This document shows, in pieces, positions 11,671 to 23,897 of a stretch of 64,000 bases of DNA. The translations under genes were made by a program, and so were the position numbers. The stretch's first letter is position 1. The number at the start of each line of letters is the position of its first letter. Origin of the DNA: Toxotes chatareus. Its lineage: Eukaryota; Chordata; Actinopteri; Toxotidae. The DNA is taken from contig JAFBJY010001494.1 in NCBI GenBank assembly GCA_016801885.1, forward strand, positions 97,902-161,901. The letters are read 5' to 3'. The notes under the pieces are model-generated. The model was not told the DNA's origin. It saw only the letters and a list, made by a program, of their open reading frames with translations, and did no database searches.

Positions 11671-11671
11671 T

Positions 11672-12148
11672 TGGACGTGACAGAAAGAGAGGGCTCAGAA
11701 AGGGACTCAAATGCACGACTCGAGTACACAGGAATAAGACGCAATAGCTGGTCTTTAATCCAAACAAAGTCGGTACACAGAAAGGCAGTCCAAAATCAGG
11801 CAGAGGTATCAAAATTGTAAGGCAAAGGCAAAAACCACAAGGGGGAACAAACCAGGTCAAAACACACAGGGAGTAACACAAGGAACAAATGTTGGAACAC
11901 TTGACTAAACAGACAAAGACCATCTGGCAGAAAACAAAGGGGAGACCAAGACTTAAATACACTAGGAGGCGGGGAAACAATTAGACACAGGTGCAACACA
12001 TTAGGGGCAGGACAGGTAATTACAGAGGCGGTTAGTAAAAGGTTAGTAATTTCAAAGTAAAACAGGAAACTAACTAAACTGGTATCAAAGAACAAACAGA
12101 CAAACAGGACTTGATTCAGGAGCTGGATGTGACTGGAAGGTTGTGACA
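11672..12148 (-). mobile_element. LTR-like segment, gypsy-type appearance
   Basis: On the minus strand it starts TGTCACAACC (at 12148) and ends near CTGTCACGTCCA. Part of it is similar to 56560-56902 (shared AACACAAGGAGTAACGCAAGG-like and GATCTGGCA-like blocks and AGACTTAAATA). I found no matching target duplication, so boundaries are approximate. Confidence 0.6.
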
Positions 12149-14087
12149 CTATTGTGTTGACAAAGTCTGTCCACACACAGACAGACAGACTCTGTGGTAG
12201 ATCCTGCTGCAGTGGGTGTTTCCAGGACCACTTTTTCCCACACACATACACACAAAGACTCACAAGGTGAAATCAATACAACCACACTGATGCTGCTGGA
12301 AACAAAAACACTGGAACAGATTGGAAAATAACATTTGAGGTTGTTGATGTTGAATAAAATGGAATTAAAATCAAATTGCATTCAACTGTCACCAAAAGAA
12401 GCATTTAAACTGAAGAGTGATAAACTGGCTATAAAACTAAGTGACTGACTAATAACCAGAGATTACAACATCCTGAAGAAATATTTCAGTGTGACAATGA
12501 AAACAAGAGTCATGGACATCGATATCTGCCTTTTTCCAAAGAACTCAGTCTTTACTACAACAGTCTGACACAGAAACACACTCTGCTGCACAGCACAGTC
12601 TAATCCACTGCACTGCTTTCTCCAGCAGACAAACAGAGACTCTTCCAGCTGAGAGGTGACAGAAAGGAGGGAGCTGTTAAACCTGCTGAACTGTGACAGA
12701 GAACTGAACTGACCCTCGTCTTTGTCCACTACAATAAATCCATTCTGTTGGAGGAAAACCTTCATTCCACACATCAAATGTGTGTTTTCATCAAGAGACA
12801 CAAACAAGTTCCTGTCCACACCTCCAGTCTCTCAGCTGAGGAAAAACATTGCTGAAAGGATTTTGTCAAACACAGATTTGCCATCAAACAACTGAAGGCA
12901 AAAAGTGACTTTTAAATGTAGAAACTTAATCAGGATTAATGTTGTGTGAGTGTTTTAACCCACTTTACAGTGTGAGCTTGATAAGAGACTTCTTTCACAG
13001 CTTCTGCTGTTAAACTAATGTGGATGTTAACTCATTTTCTGATAATATCTTCAGTTAAAGCACAATCACATGAGCTGCAGCCAAACCACAGGCTCCTATA
13101 ACTGCACTTAACATCTCTCTGAATTTCTTCTTCCAACAGACGTTAAACTCCATGAAATGATCAGGAAGTCAGTTTGGACGGAGTGGACAAAACACACACT
13201 TGGTGTTTGTTGAACTGACTTCAGGTTTCATGCTGTTGAAGCAGAAACATTGTGACTCTACAATATCCACATGCTGAGCAACACACTGCACTAACAACAT
13301 GATACAACACTGTGTTTGTGGAAAACAGCATCATTGTCATTGAGCTGATGAGTGTCTGTCTCTTTATTTTCCTCTTATCTGTTTTGTCTTTGTCTCTATC
13401 TATCTGTCCTCTGTCTCTAACAACTCTTCATGTGTCTGTATGTGCATGTTCATTTTAAAGGCTCAGGATGGTTTCCATGTGAACAGGCCTTTCTCTGGAG
13501 GAAATATTTGCCTACAGTGGTGGTCCTGCTGCTGTCTCCCTCCACTGCTCTGTGATCTGACTGGACTCCAGTCCAACTCATTCTTCTGTCTTTACAGGTT
13601 TACAGTTACAGAGCAGCTGCTGCTGTATTTTATTGCTTCTTATCAGTCTCACCTCCTGCAGCAGGAGCCACATCCCATCTCTCAAATCTGATGCTGCTTG
13701 TCCACAGAAAGTCAACAATGAGAATACTGAAGATACAGCTGCCTTCCAGGAACAATATGAAAACTTCAGTAGTATAAATTATAGAGCAACACAAGAGAAA
13801 TGAAGAGATGAAAACCAACAGCAACAGCAATCACATCTACAAATGTTAGAAACATTCATTTTCATGAGTTAGTGATTTTCCCTCCATCTCCATCTAAACT
13901 TCCACCTGAACATCACATACAAAGGAACATGAGTCAGTTTGTGTCTCTTCTGTATCATTTTCAGCAGGTAACCAGCCAACATTACAACACCTTGATCTAT
14001 GACAGGATCCTGTCACATTTATTGCCTCAGTGTCACTGTAAATGTTTTCCTTATTGTCTCAACTGCAGAAGTAAACTGGCAGAACAG
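12149..14087. other. No recognisable gene
   Basis: About 1.9 kb present in duplication copy A only. Several frames of 60-160 codons occur but none shows a known domain or convincing splice pattern. Confidence 0.5.
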
Positions 14088-15404
14088 TGAGACCTTAAGT
14101 GAGATTAGTTTCTTTGTGAGCTCATTATCAAGACTGTCGAGGACACAGGATGAAGCAGGATGAACAGTTTGTATCTTTAGCTAAGACGTTTTTGGTCACA
14201 ATCCCAGTTGTCATTTAAAGCACAGACTTATCACTCTGCCTCCACAAAGGCTCTAATCTAGTTACACACTGCTTCACAGTCAAAGAGAGAGAAACAAATA
14301 AATAAAACAATAAGAGCAGCAGATAAAATACAAGAGAGGAGCAGATATAGAACACAAGTGTAAACAGAAAATACTACGTTACCTAAAAACCTGTCTGAAC
14401 AGATGGATTTGTATCTGCTTTGTGAAAGAGTCCACAGAGTCCACACACCTCAGACTTACTGGGAGATTATTCCAAAGTTTAGAGGCTGCAAACTGGAAAG
14501 CACAATCTTCCTGAGTCTTAAAACATGTCCGAGGTACATTTAGAAAGTCCTGACCTAAGAGATCAGCTCATGGTGTGGGGGTGCAGAAGGTCCATGGTAT
14601 ACTGTGGAGCCTGGACATGTAACAGTCACTTCTGCACAATGAACTTCAGTGATGGTTTTGGACTGAAAGTTTTGAAGTCAACACATTATACAGGGACAGT
14701 GATACACCTGGATGTGTTTCATCCAAAATAAAAATACTACCTTCTTCAACTAATACTGTATGTCAGCTTTCAGGGAGTCTGAAGACGCCAACCACCAACA
14801 GTGTGAGCTGCACACTGAATGTGATATTTCAGTGTTCTTTGAATTAAACATTGTGATTTTTGAAGTCCTCATATTAAAATGTGAAGTTGAACAACCTGGA
14901 AAAGTAAAACACAAAAGTGTAATACAAACCCATTCAAATAGGATTTTCCATTGTGTTGGTTGTAGTCACATCAAGTCATGATATGAATGGTCACTAACAC
15001 TCAAACTGTGCTGGAACAGTGAAAAAAGTTTTTCCACTTTACTGCACAGGAAATGAAGTTGTTGATCTGAGCTTCTACTAAAGCACTGCCAACTCACTGA
15101 TAACTACAATCAATATTCCTACAACTTTTTCCCAGTTAAGCAGGAAAAGTTTGGTTTGCATTATCAGTAACATAACACAGCTCTGATATGGCTGTAACTG
15201 ATCAGTAAACAGTGACATAAGGCTGATATCCCAAAGTACAAACAAGAGCACAGGAGTGAGACTAAACTCCAAACTGTAGAGACTGAGGTAGAAGCTGCAA
15301 AAGTCCTGAGAGCTGAAAACAGAGAGACGTTTTAGAACAGAGCTTTCTCTCTAATCTTCAGCATAGATACACAAGTTTAGCTACTGAAGACACAGCTGGA
15401 AAGG

Positions 15405-16100
15405 AGAGGAGAATGTTAAGAGCTGGCAATGGCAGACGGCTGTGTTACCAAGCCGCAGCATGGCGGGGTCTGGTCACAGCAGCAGTGCAGCCATCAATCC
15501 CTACTACCCTGGAACATTGTGTTCCCAGAATGCAGGTTTACTTGTGGTTCCTAAAGTCTCCAATAGAGAGAATGGACAAACAACAGGAGGCTCCAATAGA
15601 GAGAATGGGAGGCAGAGCCCTCAGATATCAGGCTCCTCTACTCTGGAACCATCCACTAGTTTGGCTCTTGGAGGCAGACGCCCTCTCCATGTTTAAGAGG
15701 AGGCTTAAAACTTTCCCTTTTGATGAACCTTATAGTCAGAGCTGAGTAAGGCTTTCCTGAATGAGCCACTAGTTATGCTGCTATAGGTCTACACTGCTGG
15801 AAGACTTCACATGATGCACTGATTTCCTCTCTCCTCCTCTCCCTCTCCATCTGTACACATTCATATCCCATAAATGTATGTTACTAACTGCAGAGTCTGG
15901 ATCTGTGACTGAAGGCGAACTACTGTTCCACATGCAAAGCACTGCTGGTTGATCTTCAAAATAAATGATAAAAAAGACTAGGAGGACGCCTGTTTCAACA
16001 CTATAAGTCAGACTGCTGAAGCCTCATGTTTGCTTCTTTTGAACTTTGGACGTCCCTTTTACACAGGACATGGACTGTGGATTTTATGCTCCATCATTTA
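15405..16100 (+). mobile_element. L2-type LINE 3' fragment
   Basis: Contains the end of an L2-type ORF: GGRALRYQAPLLWNH, then LSMFKRRLKTFPFDEPYS and a stop at about 15743-15745. The fish L2 3' UTR follows (TTATGCTGCTATAG, then GATGCACTGATTTCCTCTC). Relative to copy B (47080-47770) it has an extra short duplication of CCAATAGAGAGAATGG and lacks about 66 bases of the UTR. Confidence 0.8.
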
Positions 16101-16348
16101 GGAGGATCCAAAGCAACAACCACAAATTATTTCAATTTACATAAAAGCCTGTGAATGTTTTAGAACATTTGAAGTTTAAAAGATAAACTTGAAAAAATGG
16201 GCACCTTTCCTTTAACACAAACCATAATGCTTTGAAGACATAAATGGAAACCTACGGTGACAATATGAAAATCTCACAGATACAATCAGCATAAATAAAC
16301 TGAACATGTACTGAAACCTCTGGGCTGAAGTTCTTGTGTGATTAGACA

Positions 16349-16618
16349 TCATGCTAATTTAACAAACACATCCCACTTAACTGAAACACTGACATCAACT
16401 AAAAAAGGTTTTGACTTACTGAAAACCTTGGAGGTGATCTGGACTTTCCTGTAGTTTCCTCTTGTCCTTGTAACAGCAGTAGCTCCTCCCTTCCTTGTCA
16501 ATAATTGTGCAGAAATATCTGAGTGGTTCTTTCTTCCTAAATCATGAGCAAGTCCTGTCCAGTCCAACTGTTTCTGCTCCTGTTTGACTTCTGAACTTGT
16601 CTCTGGCTGTGTGTCCAC
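16349..16618 (-). other. Unidentified repeated ORF, copy 1 of 3
   Basis: An open minus-strand frame with no ATG (it opens right after a TAA; the first codon is GTG). It is present in nearly identical form at 41463-41831 and 47921-48232. The peptide contains LDWTGLAHDLGRKNHSDIS. A good splice donor (CA|GTAAGT on the minus strand, about 16413) lies inside the frame, so it could be an exon. The resemblance to the W..LA..LG pattern of death-fold domains is weak. The copies are recent duplicates, so openness of the frame is weak evidence of selection. Confidence 0.3.
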
Positions 16619-16682
16619 TTACTGCAGCCTGTGACATCAGGCTGTAGAATGTTGATACATCAAAGGCATCAAAGGACAAACA

Positions 16683-16691
<9 letters not shown>

Positions 16692-16752
<61 letters not shown>
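16692..16752. repeat. (CA)n microsatellite
   Basis: An uninterrupted CA run of about 60 bases, much shorter in copy B (about 48290-48306). Confidence 0.95.
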
Positions 16753-16753
<1 letters not shown>

Positions 16754-17730
16754 TGTTGTCTTAATATAGTTATGAGGACACATCATAACTGAAAACCTTA
16801 CAATAACCAAAACATAACCCATATTAATGATATTGAACCTTCCCAAAAATACCAAATGAATTACAACAATAAGCACTCAGGACCATTCAGCTGGGTTGGT
16901 GAATTCAGCACCAAGGACAGCAGCAGCTGAACTGTACACAACTACATGTACTAACACACAGCATATTCACAAAGTACTAAAATCTGGAGTCAGGCAAAAA
17001 GTGTGAAAGAGTTACATTTCTGGAGTTTATTTTATAACCCTGACTACAGTTTGTGTTAAGGTGTACACCCAGGCCGAGTTGAATTTTGGAGTTTATTCCC
17101 TGGTGTTCAGGATCTGGTTTTAACTCTGTCCCTGGAGTTCACGACGCATTTTATCGCAGCATGAGCAGCACAAGGAACGTCGTCACAAGGCTGGTAAGAG
17201 CATGATTTTTTATCAAAAAGTACTTTAAATGCGTAATATTTTGTCATTGTTCTCACTTTATCTACTTACATAGTACCGCTAATGACTGCGAACTTGATGT
17301 TGAACGTAACCCCATTGCTTTTACTCCATTATTTAGAGCAAGTAGCTCCCGCAGCATTAGTTAGCTAACTGTCCTTAGCTGCCATTGTGGAGCTGTTAGC
17401 TTTCACTCAAACGTTAATGTCGGCCATACTGTCTGTGGTGTGTGATGTGTCTGTATGACAGTAATGACAAACTGTTTGATAAGCTTCACAAATTAATGAC
17501 GACGCGCATCTTGAAGGTAATTAATACTGTTTTGGAAATAACCATCCAACAATGCAACCGCATGTCAGTGTTTTAAGAGCATGCTAACAGTTGAGCTTAT
17601 AAACTGTAGCCTTGCTGTTTTGAACAGCGGTGAGAAACGTGTATTTTAACAGTGTGTAGTTGGTATAAACTTTAACTTGAACATGTTATTCTCAGACATA
17701 TGACATTTTCTTCCTTTATGTCAAACCAAC

Positions 17731-20370
17731 ATGTTGATCAAAGTACAACATGGAGGGAAGAAGAAGGACATTAAACTCAAAGAGGCTTGCTTCTCAGATT
17801 TTCTCAGTGCAGGTCAGTCAGATGTTTAATATTAAATTAATAAAGATGTAAACATGTTTTAACGTGGAGTTGTTATGGTATAGTCCAGCAGAAGTTTTTC
17901 ATCCCAGAGACTACAACACTGAAAGTCACAGATCAACAGGGAGCAGAGGTGGATGAGGATCAAAGAGTTTCAAAGATCAGTGTTTTTCATCTACAGTGAT
18001 GATGGTAGGACATTTAAATATTCATATTTTGCTGCACTTATATTTTGAGAGATTTGTATCTTGACACAGACAAAAATATCTGATTGTGAGAAGTGGATGA
18101 TAAGAATTCCAAAGTACAGTATTTAATCAGTTCATATTAAGCTGTATGTGTTGTCTGCATTTCAGACCTCTCATCTACTGAAGCATCTATGAATCTGGCT
18201 GATCGTTCAGACCTGACAGAATATGTGACCCTCACTACTTGTGGTAAGCAGAGTTATAGGTAATGGTAATGTTTTGTCTTGAGACAGGTAATATCCAGCC
18301 AGGTCTGTGATATAGTTTTAATGTGCTGGACTTATACTTGTGTGTTTGTGATCTTCAGATCTAAGTGTCCTGCAGCAAGGGTGTGAAGGCTCCTCCTCTC
18401 CAAGTCTGACAGATACACTGTCAGTCTCAAGCATTTTAAGCAGAGACACTGTCACGGCCGAACGAGGACAGAACCCAAAAGCACAACTCCAATACGTATA
18501 ATCAAAAAGAAGTATTTATTCAACAAAGTAGCAAATGATAATCGCCCTATCGGGGAAACAAACGCTATGAAACAAAATGTCAAAAGGAACAAAAAATCAC
18601 TCTATCGAGGAAACACAAAATCACTCTAGCGAGGAGAACACAAAATCACTCTTACGAGGAAAACACAAAATCACTCTTTACGAGGAAAACAATAAACTGA
18701 AACAAAAGGCAAGGCAACAAGGCAAACATAAACAAGATCAAAGTACAAAAGAACAACACTAAACCTGACATGAGACTGGATGATAAAGAGACGCTGGTTC
18801 ACTTGGAAAGGACAAGACGAACTGGCACGGAACAAGGGGCGACGCAGACTATATATACACAACAGGTAGGGGAAACAGGTGGAAACAATTAGGGCGGGGA
18901 AAACAATCACAACGGCGGGAAACCAGACAAAGGCAGGAAGTAAAATGAGACAAGACACACAAGGGCAATAATTTCAAAATAAAACAGGAAACCACAAGAC
19001 AACACAGACACGAGACAAAACATAACAAGTCATATTTTACGGACCATGACAGACACAAGTGATTCTGGATGCCAGCCTTTGATGGACAGTGTGCTTGCAA
19101 AAAATGTAATTGTTTTCCAACTTGTATACAACTAGATTTTAATCATTGTTTATTAGACATAATGCCTAATTCCTTGAGACACCTTTTTTTTCTTTCAAAG
19201 CAACAAAGGCCCTAATCCTTTCTTGAGTGGCGCATGAAGACAAATCCAAAAGCACCTCTTCATCCCAGAGTAGAGTGGAGCTAAAAGGAGGTCCCACATC
19301 ATCCAGAACATATGATGATCAGCCAATCAGAGATGAATGCATGAATGAATGCACTTCTCACTGATGTTTGAAGCAGAGGTTGCTTCAAGGTTCCTTGAAA
19401 AATGGAACAGCAGTTTTAAAGATAAAGTTATCAAGGAGGCAGGAACCTGAAAGAGACGTCTCTCTTAAAACAACAACTGAAAGCTGCCCTGAATGAAGGA
19501 TCTGACATTGCTGATGAAGCAGGTGCAGGTATCATCAAAATAGTAATGCAGTTATGTGAGTCGTCCAGCAGTCATCAGTTTATTGTGTTTTTATTGATTT
19601 ATTTTACAAAAGCATCTCTGAGTCTAAATAGGCTACTTAAGTCTGCAGTTAAGATACAGTGTGAGGGCTGAACATTGCTTTGCTCTGCAGCACAGATTTA
19701 TAATGACTGGGCCATTAATAGTTGTTATATGTGTATATGTTTAAGATCATAGTAAAACCATTAGAACAATGCACAGAGCAATATCATAAACACACTACTT
19801 AATATATATAATGAGTGTAAAAGTACGTTTCACTCTGTCCCCAGAGTGGGACAGCAACATGGCTTCTCTTCTGGTGCTGCTTCATCTTCTCACTCCACAA
19901 CCAGCTGGAAGAAAGTGTCCCACAAAGATCAGCGTTGGAGAGGCAACGGATCATCTGGTAAAATTTCAGAAGGTTTGTCAAAACTTCCAAATACTGTAGA
20001 TGTTGCTGAGTTTTATAAACACATTTTTGTAAACATATTTCTCTTGTTTCAGTCATCCCAAACCCTTGAGGATCATCTCCTGACCACTGAAGGAACCCAT
20101 CAGCCATATCTTCTTGCCACAGGAACTTCAAAGACCCAGGTTTTCACCTTTTATATTGTCTTGGACAAAAAGCTTCTGTCATGTCAGTCATGTACATCCT
20201 TTGGTGCTTTTGATGAGCTGTTCAAGTCACGTTTTGTTTTCGGTGTGAAGTATGATGATGCTCTCTCCAGCCTGTACACATTTTTGCAGACAGCTCTGTA
20301 CAATATTGATACAACTGAAGAATCTCCCAGAGTAAAAGAGCTCAGAGCAAAGCTGGTAAACAAACCATAA
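17731..20370 (+). pseudogene. Relative of gene 1 (CIDE-N-like protein), decayed
   Basis: Readable exons match gene 1 of the 28-36 kb element. Exon 1 starts at ATG 17731 (MLIKVQHGGKKKDIKL) and ends at about 17812. A CIDE-N-like exon at about 17888-17998 contains LKVTDQQGAEVDEDQ. Further exons are at about 18164-18242 and 18358-18449, a FLEKW-type block at about 19389, a WDSNMASLLVLLHLL exon at about 19846-19971, and the last exon from about 20052 to the stop at 20368-20370 (FGAFDELFKSRFVFG). Stops after 19450, missing exons and the LTR insertion make it non-functional as a whole, although the last exon is open over its full length. Confidence 0.75.
18450..19051 (-). mobile_element. Solo LTR, 602 bp
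   Basis: TG...CA ends (TGTCACGG at 18450, CATGACA ending 19051) and an exact 5-bp target duplication GACAC (18445-18449 and 19052-19056). The minus orientation is inferred from the A-rich, T-poor plus strand and similarity to the 11672-12148 family. It interrupts an exon of the copy A pseudogene and is absent from copy B. Confidence 0.9.
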
Positions 20371-20387
20371 GTAGCTTATTTAGCCAA

Positions 20388-21005
20388 AATGTTGAGATGT
20401 TTCCTCTGTAATTCATCCTTTGGTTCAGTGTTGCTTTTGTTCAGGCACCTCAAATGAATTCATGCCATGTATCCAGGTAAAAGTCTCTCTAGTTATTGTG
20501 GATTCAGGAGACATCTCATTAAGATACACAGCTCCATTGATAACACAAGTGTGTCTAACCAGATCCCTTTCAACAACGACACAGAGACAGTAAACAATTC
20601 TCAGTCTGTAACTGATGAAATACTTCATCTCATTTCCAAAATACTGAAGCAGCTCCTTCAGGTTCTACTCACAACAAAGACATGTGCTTCAGTTATAGCC
20701 AAGCTTTTGGGGAGTGGTGAACCAAATACTGTAGTTCTTTCTACAACTGAAAATTTAGAGGAATTTATCAAGCAGGTTATCAAGCAGCTATCACTGGGAA
20801 TGCCTGTCCTTAAAAACAGTTGAGTCTGGTCCAGTTAAAATGTGTTCAGTTGAAACACTGGATTTTTCTGAAGATATAACAGCATCTCTTCACCTTGATT
20901 CTGAAGCCATCGTCTGTGTCACACAGTGGGTGAAATGCTGTGGAGCTGAGTATCGTGTTGGACTCTTTGTGTGCACTGGTACTGATGAAAACATGAACCA
21001 TGCAT
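20388..21005 (+). pseudogene. Remnant of gene 2 (C2H2 start and C-terminal fragment)
   Basis: Begins at ATG 20388, 17 bases after the gene 1 stop, with a C2H2 finger (LRCFLCNSSF, then FRHLK before a stop at about 20454). A diverged N-terminal linker follows to a stop at about 20823. Then comes a short stretch homologous to the gene 2 C-terminus (TQWVKCCGAEYRVGLFVC, about 20925-20980). The transposase core is missing, so an internal deletion removed it. Confidence 0.7.
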
Positions 21006-21283
21006 AAAATTATTTCTAATCTGAATTTAATGAGTTCTCTTACTGTTTTATACTTGAACTGTAAAGTGAGTAGTAGTCTACCTCAAGTTACACAATGCAC
21101 CACAGAGAAATGTGTCAGTTTTTTATACATTTGCAGACATTTTATTATGCATTAATGTGTTGTTTAGAATGTTTTGTACAACTTCACAAATGTTTTTCAT
21201 TGGTATTATTTGCTGCCTGTGTGCTGTTAAATTTTACAGTTTTAAGGCAGCAGTCAATTCAAAGTGTCATGTGTTGAATTTGC

Positions 21284-21312
21284 ACAAATAAAAGCAAAAA
21301 AAAAAAAAAAAT
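21284..21312 (+). terminator. Polyadenylation signal followed by genomic A-run
   Basis: AATAAA at about 21287 is followed, about 6 bases later, by an uninterrupted run of about 17 A. It lies downstream of the gene 2 remnant and is probably its 3' processing region. Confidence 0.5.
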
Positions 21313-21504
21313 CAACAGGATGGTGTTTGGTGGTCATTTTCCCATAAAACTAAATGATATAATAAATGAATAAATTTTAATTCTAAAAAGTGTAAATAAA
21401 ACACATATTGAGTGCTAGGTGTCAACACTGGAGAAGAGTTTATATCGAAATTAACTAAATTTTAGAGTTACACTCAGTAAGGGATGAGTATTTTAACACC
21501 AGGA

Positions 21505-21549
21505 GGAGTTGAATTTTTAACTCTGTTTCAGAGTTAAAAATTCAACTCC
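21505..21549. repeat. Perfect 21-bp inverted repeat, 3-base loop
   Basis: The left arm 21505-21525 and right arm 21529-21549 are exact reverse complements around TTT. The arms carry the GAGTT/AACTC motif seen at both ends of the element family. A strong cruciform or hairpin is possible. Confidence 0.9.
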
Positions 21550-21600
21550 AGGAAGAGAGTTATTTTAACTCTGCCACAGAGTCTATTCGATGGTCACATT

Positions 21601-21985
21601 GCTTCCTGAACAGAGACAACTATTCACAAATGTACTAAGTGGTTTCACTGTGTTAGGTAATAACTAAGATTTCATGTTTCATTCTAAACTCCAGTGCCAG
21701 CCAATGGAGACAGGCCAATACTGAGTGAATACAATACTGAATACATATGAAAAACTGCAGGATTTGTGCATGAGGACAGGATATTTTCAACTCTTTTTGG
21801 ACTTTTGTTAAACTCTATATAGCACCTTTTGGACTTTTGAGGACTCTTGGGTTTTGTTAGTAGTTTCCTGTTTGAAATACAGACCTCATTGAGGTAAAAC
21901 TCAGCATCTGCTGGAACCCCTATGTAATTTAAGCAAATAACCAAGTGATACTGTAATAAGCAAAATACACAAACCTACTGCAATG
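21601..21985. other. No recognisable gene
   Basis: AT-rich spacer between the copy A element and the next LINE. Confidence 0.5.
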
Positions 21986-23897
21986 CAGCCTCTGTGCTAC
22001 AGGACTGCTTTCAATGCACAGACTGGCAGGTCTTCAGGGAGGCAGCCACATATGAGGAAGAGGTGGACCTCGAGGAATACACCTCCTCTGTCCTCAGCTT
22101 CATCTCTAAGTGTGCTGCACCAGACTCACACCACCACCTGGTGACACACCCCTCAGTGTGACCACAGCTGAAGTGAGGAGAACCCTTACAGGAATTAACC
22201 CCCGCAAAGCTGCAGGCCCTGACGACATCCCAGGGCGGGTACTGAGGGACTGTGCTCATCAGTTGTCTGAGGTGCTGACGGACATTTTCAACACCTCACT
22301 GTCACTGGCATCTGTCCCCACCTGCTTAAAGACTGCCACAATTGTCCCTGTCCCCAAGTGCTCCACAGTGACAGGCCTCAATGACTACCGTCCCATAGCT
22401 CTGACCCTTGTAGTCATGAAGTGCTTTGAGAGGCTGGTCATGGGCCACATCAAAGACTCCATCAATGTCACTGTGGACCCCCACCAGTACGCCTACAGGA
22501 AGAACCGCTCCACTGATGACACCGTCTCATCAGTGGTCCACACAACCCTCAACCACCTGGAGAGCAGGAACTCGTACGTCCCTCTGCTCTTCCTGGACTT
22601 CTCATCAGCCTTCAATACCATCATCCCACAGACCCTGGTACAGAAGCTGTCCCTCCTCGGTCTGAGTCCCACACTGGGGAACTGGGTCCTGGACTTTCTG
22701 ACCAACAGACCACAGACTGTCAGAATCCACAACACCATCTCATCCTCCATCACCCTGAGCACTGGCTCGCCACAGGGCTGTGTGCTGAGCCCCCTCCTGT
22801 TCACCCTGCTGACATATGACTGCTCAGCGAGACACTGCAGCTGTCATATAGTTTTATGGATGACACAGCAGTAGTGGGATGCATCACCGACAAGGATGAG
22901 TCAGAGTACAGAGAGGAGGTGGAACATCTGGAGCAGTGGTGCAGAAACAACAACCTCTGCATCAATGTGAAAAAGACCAAGGAGATGGCGGTGGACTTCA
23001 GGAGAGACAGGCGCCCTCTCCCCCCCTGCACATCGGAGGAGCAGCTGTGGAGGTGGTCTCCATCTTCAGGTACCTGGGTGTACACATCACCGAGGACCTC
23101 ACCTGGAACACCAACACATCTCATCTGGTCAGGAAGGCCCACCAGTGCCTCTACCTCCTCAGGAAGCTGCGGCGAGCTGGACTTGGAGGCTCAGTCCTGA
23201 GGAGCTTCTATCACTGTGCGGTGGAGAGCGTCCTCTGCACCTGCATCACTGTGTGGCATGGCAGCTGCACTGCTGCTGAGAGGAAGGCTCTGCAGAGGGT
23301 GGTAAAGGCTGCACAGAGGACTGTGGGGAACAGCCTGCCCACCACCTCAGACCTCTACACAGCACGATGCAGAGGGAGGGCCCTCCGCATCATGAAGGAC
23401 TCCACCCACCCCTCACATAGTCTCTTCCAACCCCTCCCCTCAGGCAGGAGGTTGAGGAGCATCCGGAGCAGGACCACCAGGCTCAGGAACAGCTTCTTCC
23501 CTGAAGCTGTAAGACTGCTGAACTCTAGCCCTGCCCCGTAGACCCCCCCACCACCACACACTGACAGCCTTGCACTACAACACTGTCCCACTAAGTACAA
23601 TACCTGGCCATTATAGGGCAACATGTTCTTATGGTGTAATACACGGACTCCTCCTTGCACTACCACTACCTCCTACTTGCACGAGTATTTATATATTTTT
23701 TTGCACATGCTAACTTCGGCCTCCTTACCTTACATTTTATCTTATTTAATTGTTAGTTGTCAAATTTCACAATGTTTATATATCTGCTCTATTTATATTT
23801 CTCTAATGTTTATGGCTTAAAACTGGGACCTGAGTACCAATTTCGTACCATAACATGCAAATGTCCTGGTATGACAATGAAGTTCCTTGATCCTTGA
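21986..23897 (+). mobile_element. CR1/L2/Rex1-group LINE, 5'-truncated
   Basis: Begins in the linker between endonuclease and RT (LQDCFQCTDWQVF, matching LQDCFESTDWDMF of the LINE at 57-60 kb) and ends with ACAATGAAGTTCCTTGATCCTTGA-like DNA at 23897. A segment of the linker is deleted near 22110. It is the same family as the minus-strand LINE 57206-60768. Confidence 0.87.
22110..23541 (+). pseudogene. LINE reverse transcriptase, two frameshifts
   Basis: RT motifs run in order: GINPRKAAGPDDIPG, LNDYRPIAL, FLDFSSAFNTI, LSTGSPQGCVLSP, then a frameshift at about 22820-22855. The catalytic box reads FMDDTAVVG rather than the usual FADD, and a second frameshift follows near 23035. The last part (YLGVHITEDLTWNTNTSHL to a stop at 23541) is open. 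Not functional because of the frameshifts. Confidence 0.87.

Larger units (their letters stand above)
14088..19930. repeat. Segmental duplication, copy A
   Basis: Collinear with copy B (43320-50937). Matching blocks: 14088-15060 with 43320-44146; 15061-15230 with 45674-45826; 15231-16690 with 46907-48290; 16757-17155 with 48306-48736 plus 49197-49215; about 17545-18440 with about 49243-50060; 19185-19345 with about 50600-50760; 19752-19930 with about 50776-50937. Each copy has its own insertions and deletions. Confidence 0.9.
16957..21600 (+). mobile_element. Old relative of the 8.1-kb two-gene element (copy A)
   Basis: The left end, CACAGCATATTCAC, resembles the terminal repeat of the 28372-36467 element. 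Subterminal GAGTT/AACTC motifs follow (16990-17150) and recur at the right (21470-21580). The coding content is collinear with that element: gene 1 exons at 17731-20370, then a C2H2 start and remnants of gene 2. A solo LTR (18450-19051) interrupts it. The right boundary is uncertain, with no clear terminal repeat seen. Confidence 0.75.

Noticed and set aside
11025..12381. Cluster of overlapping minus-strand frames of 98-155 codons
   Set aside because: They are low-complexity frames (Cys, Leu, His-rich) opposite GT-rich and LTR DNA, with no family match.
12463..12819. Minus-strand 118-codon frame in the copy-A-only region
   Set aside because: No recognised domain and no supporting splice structure or duplicate.
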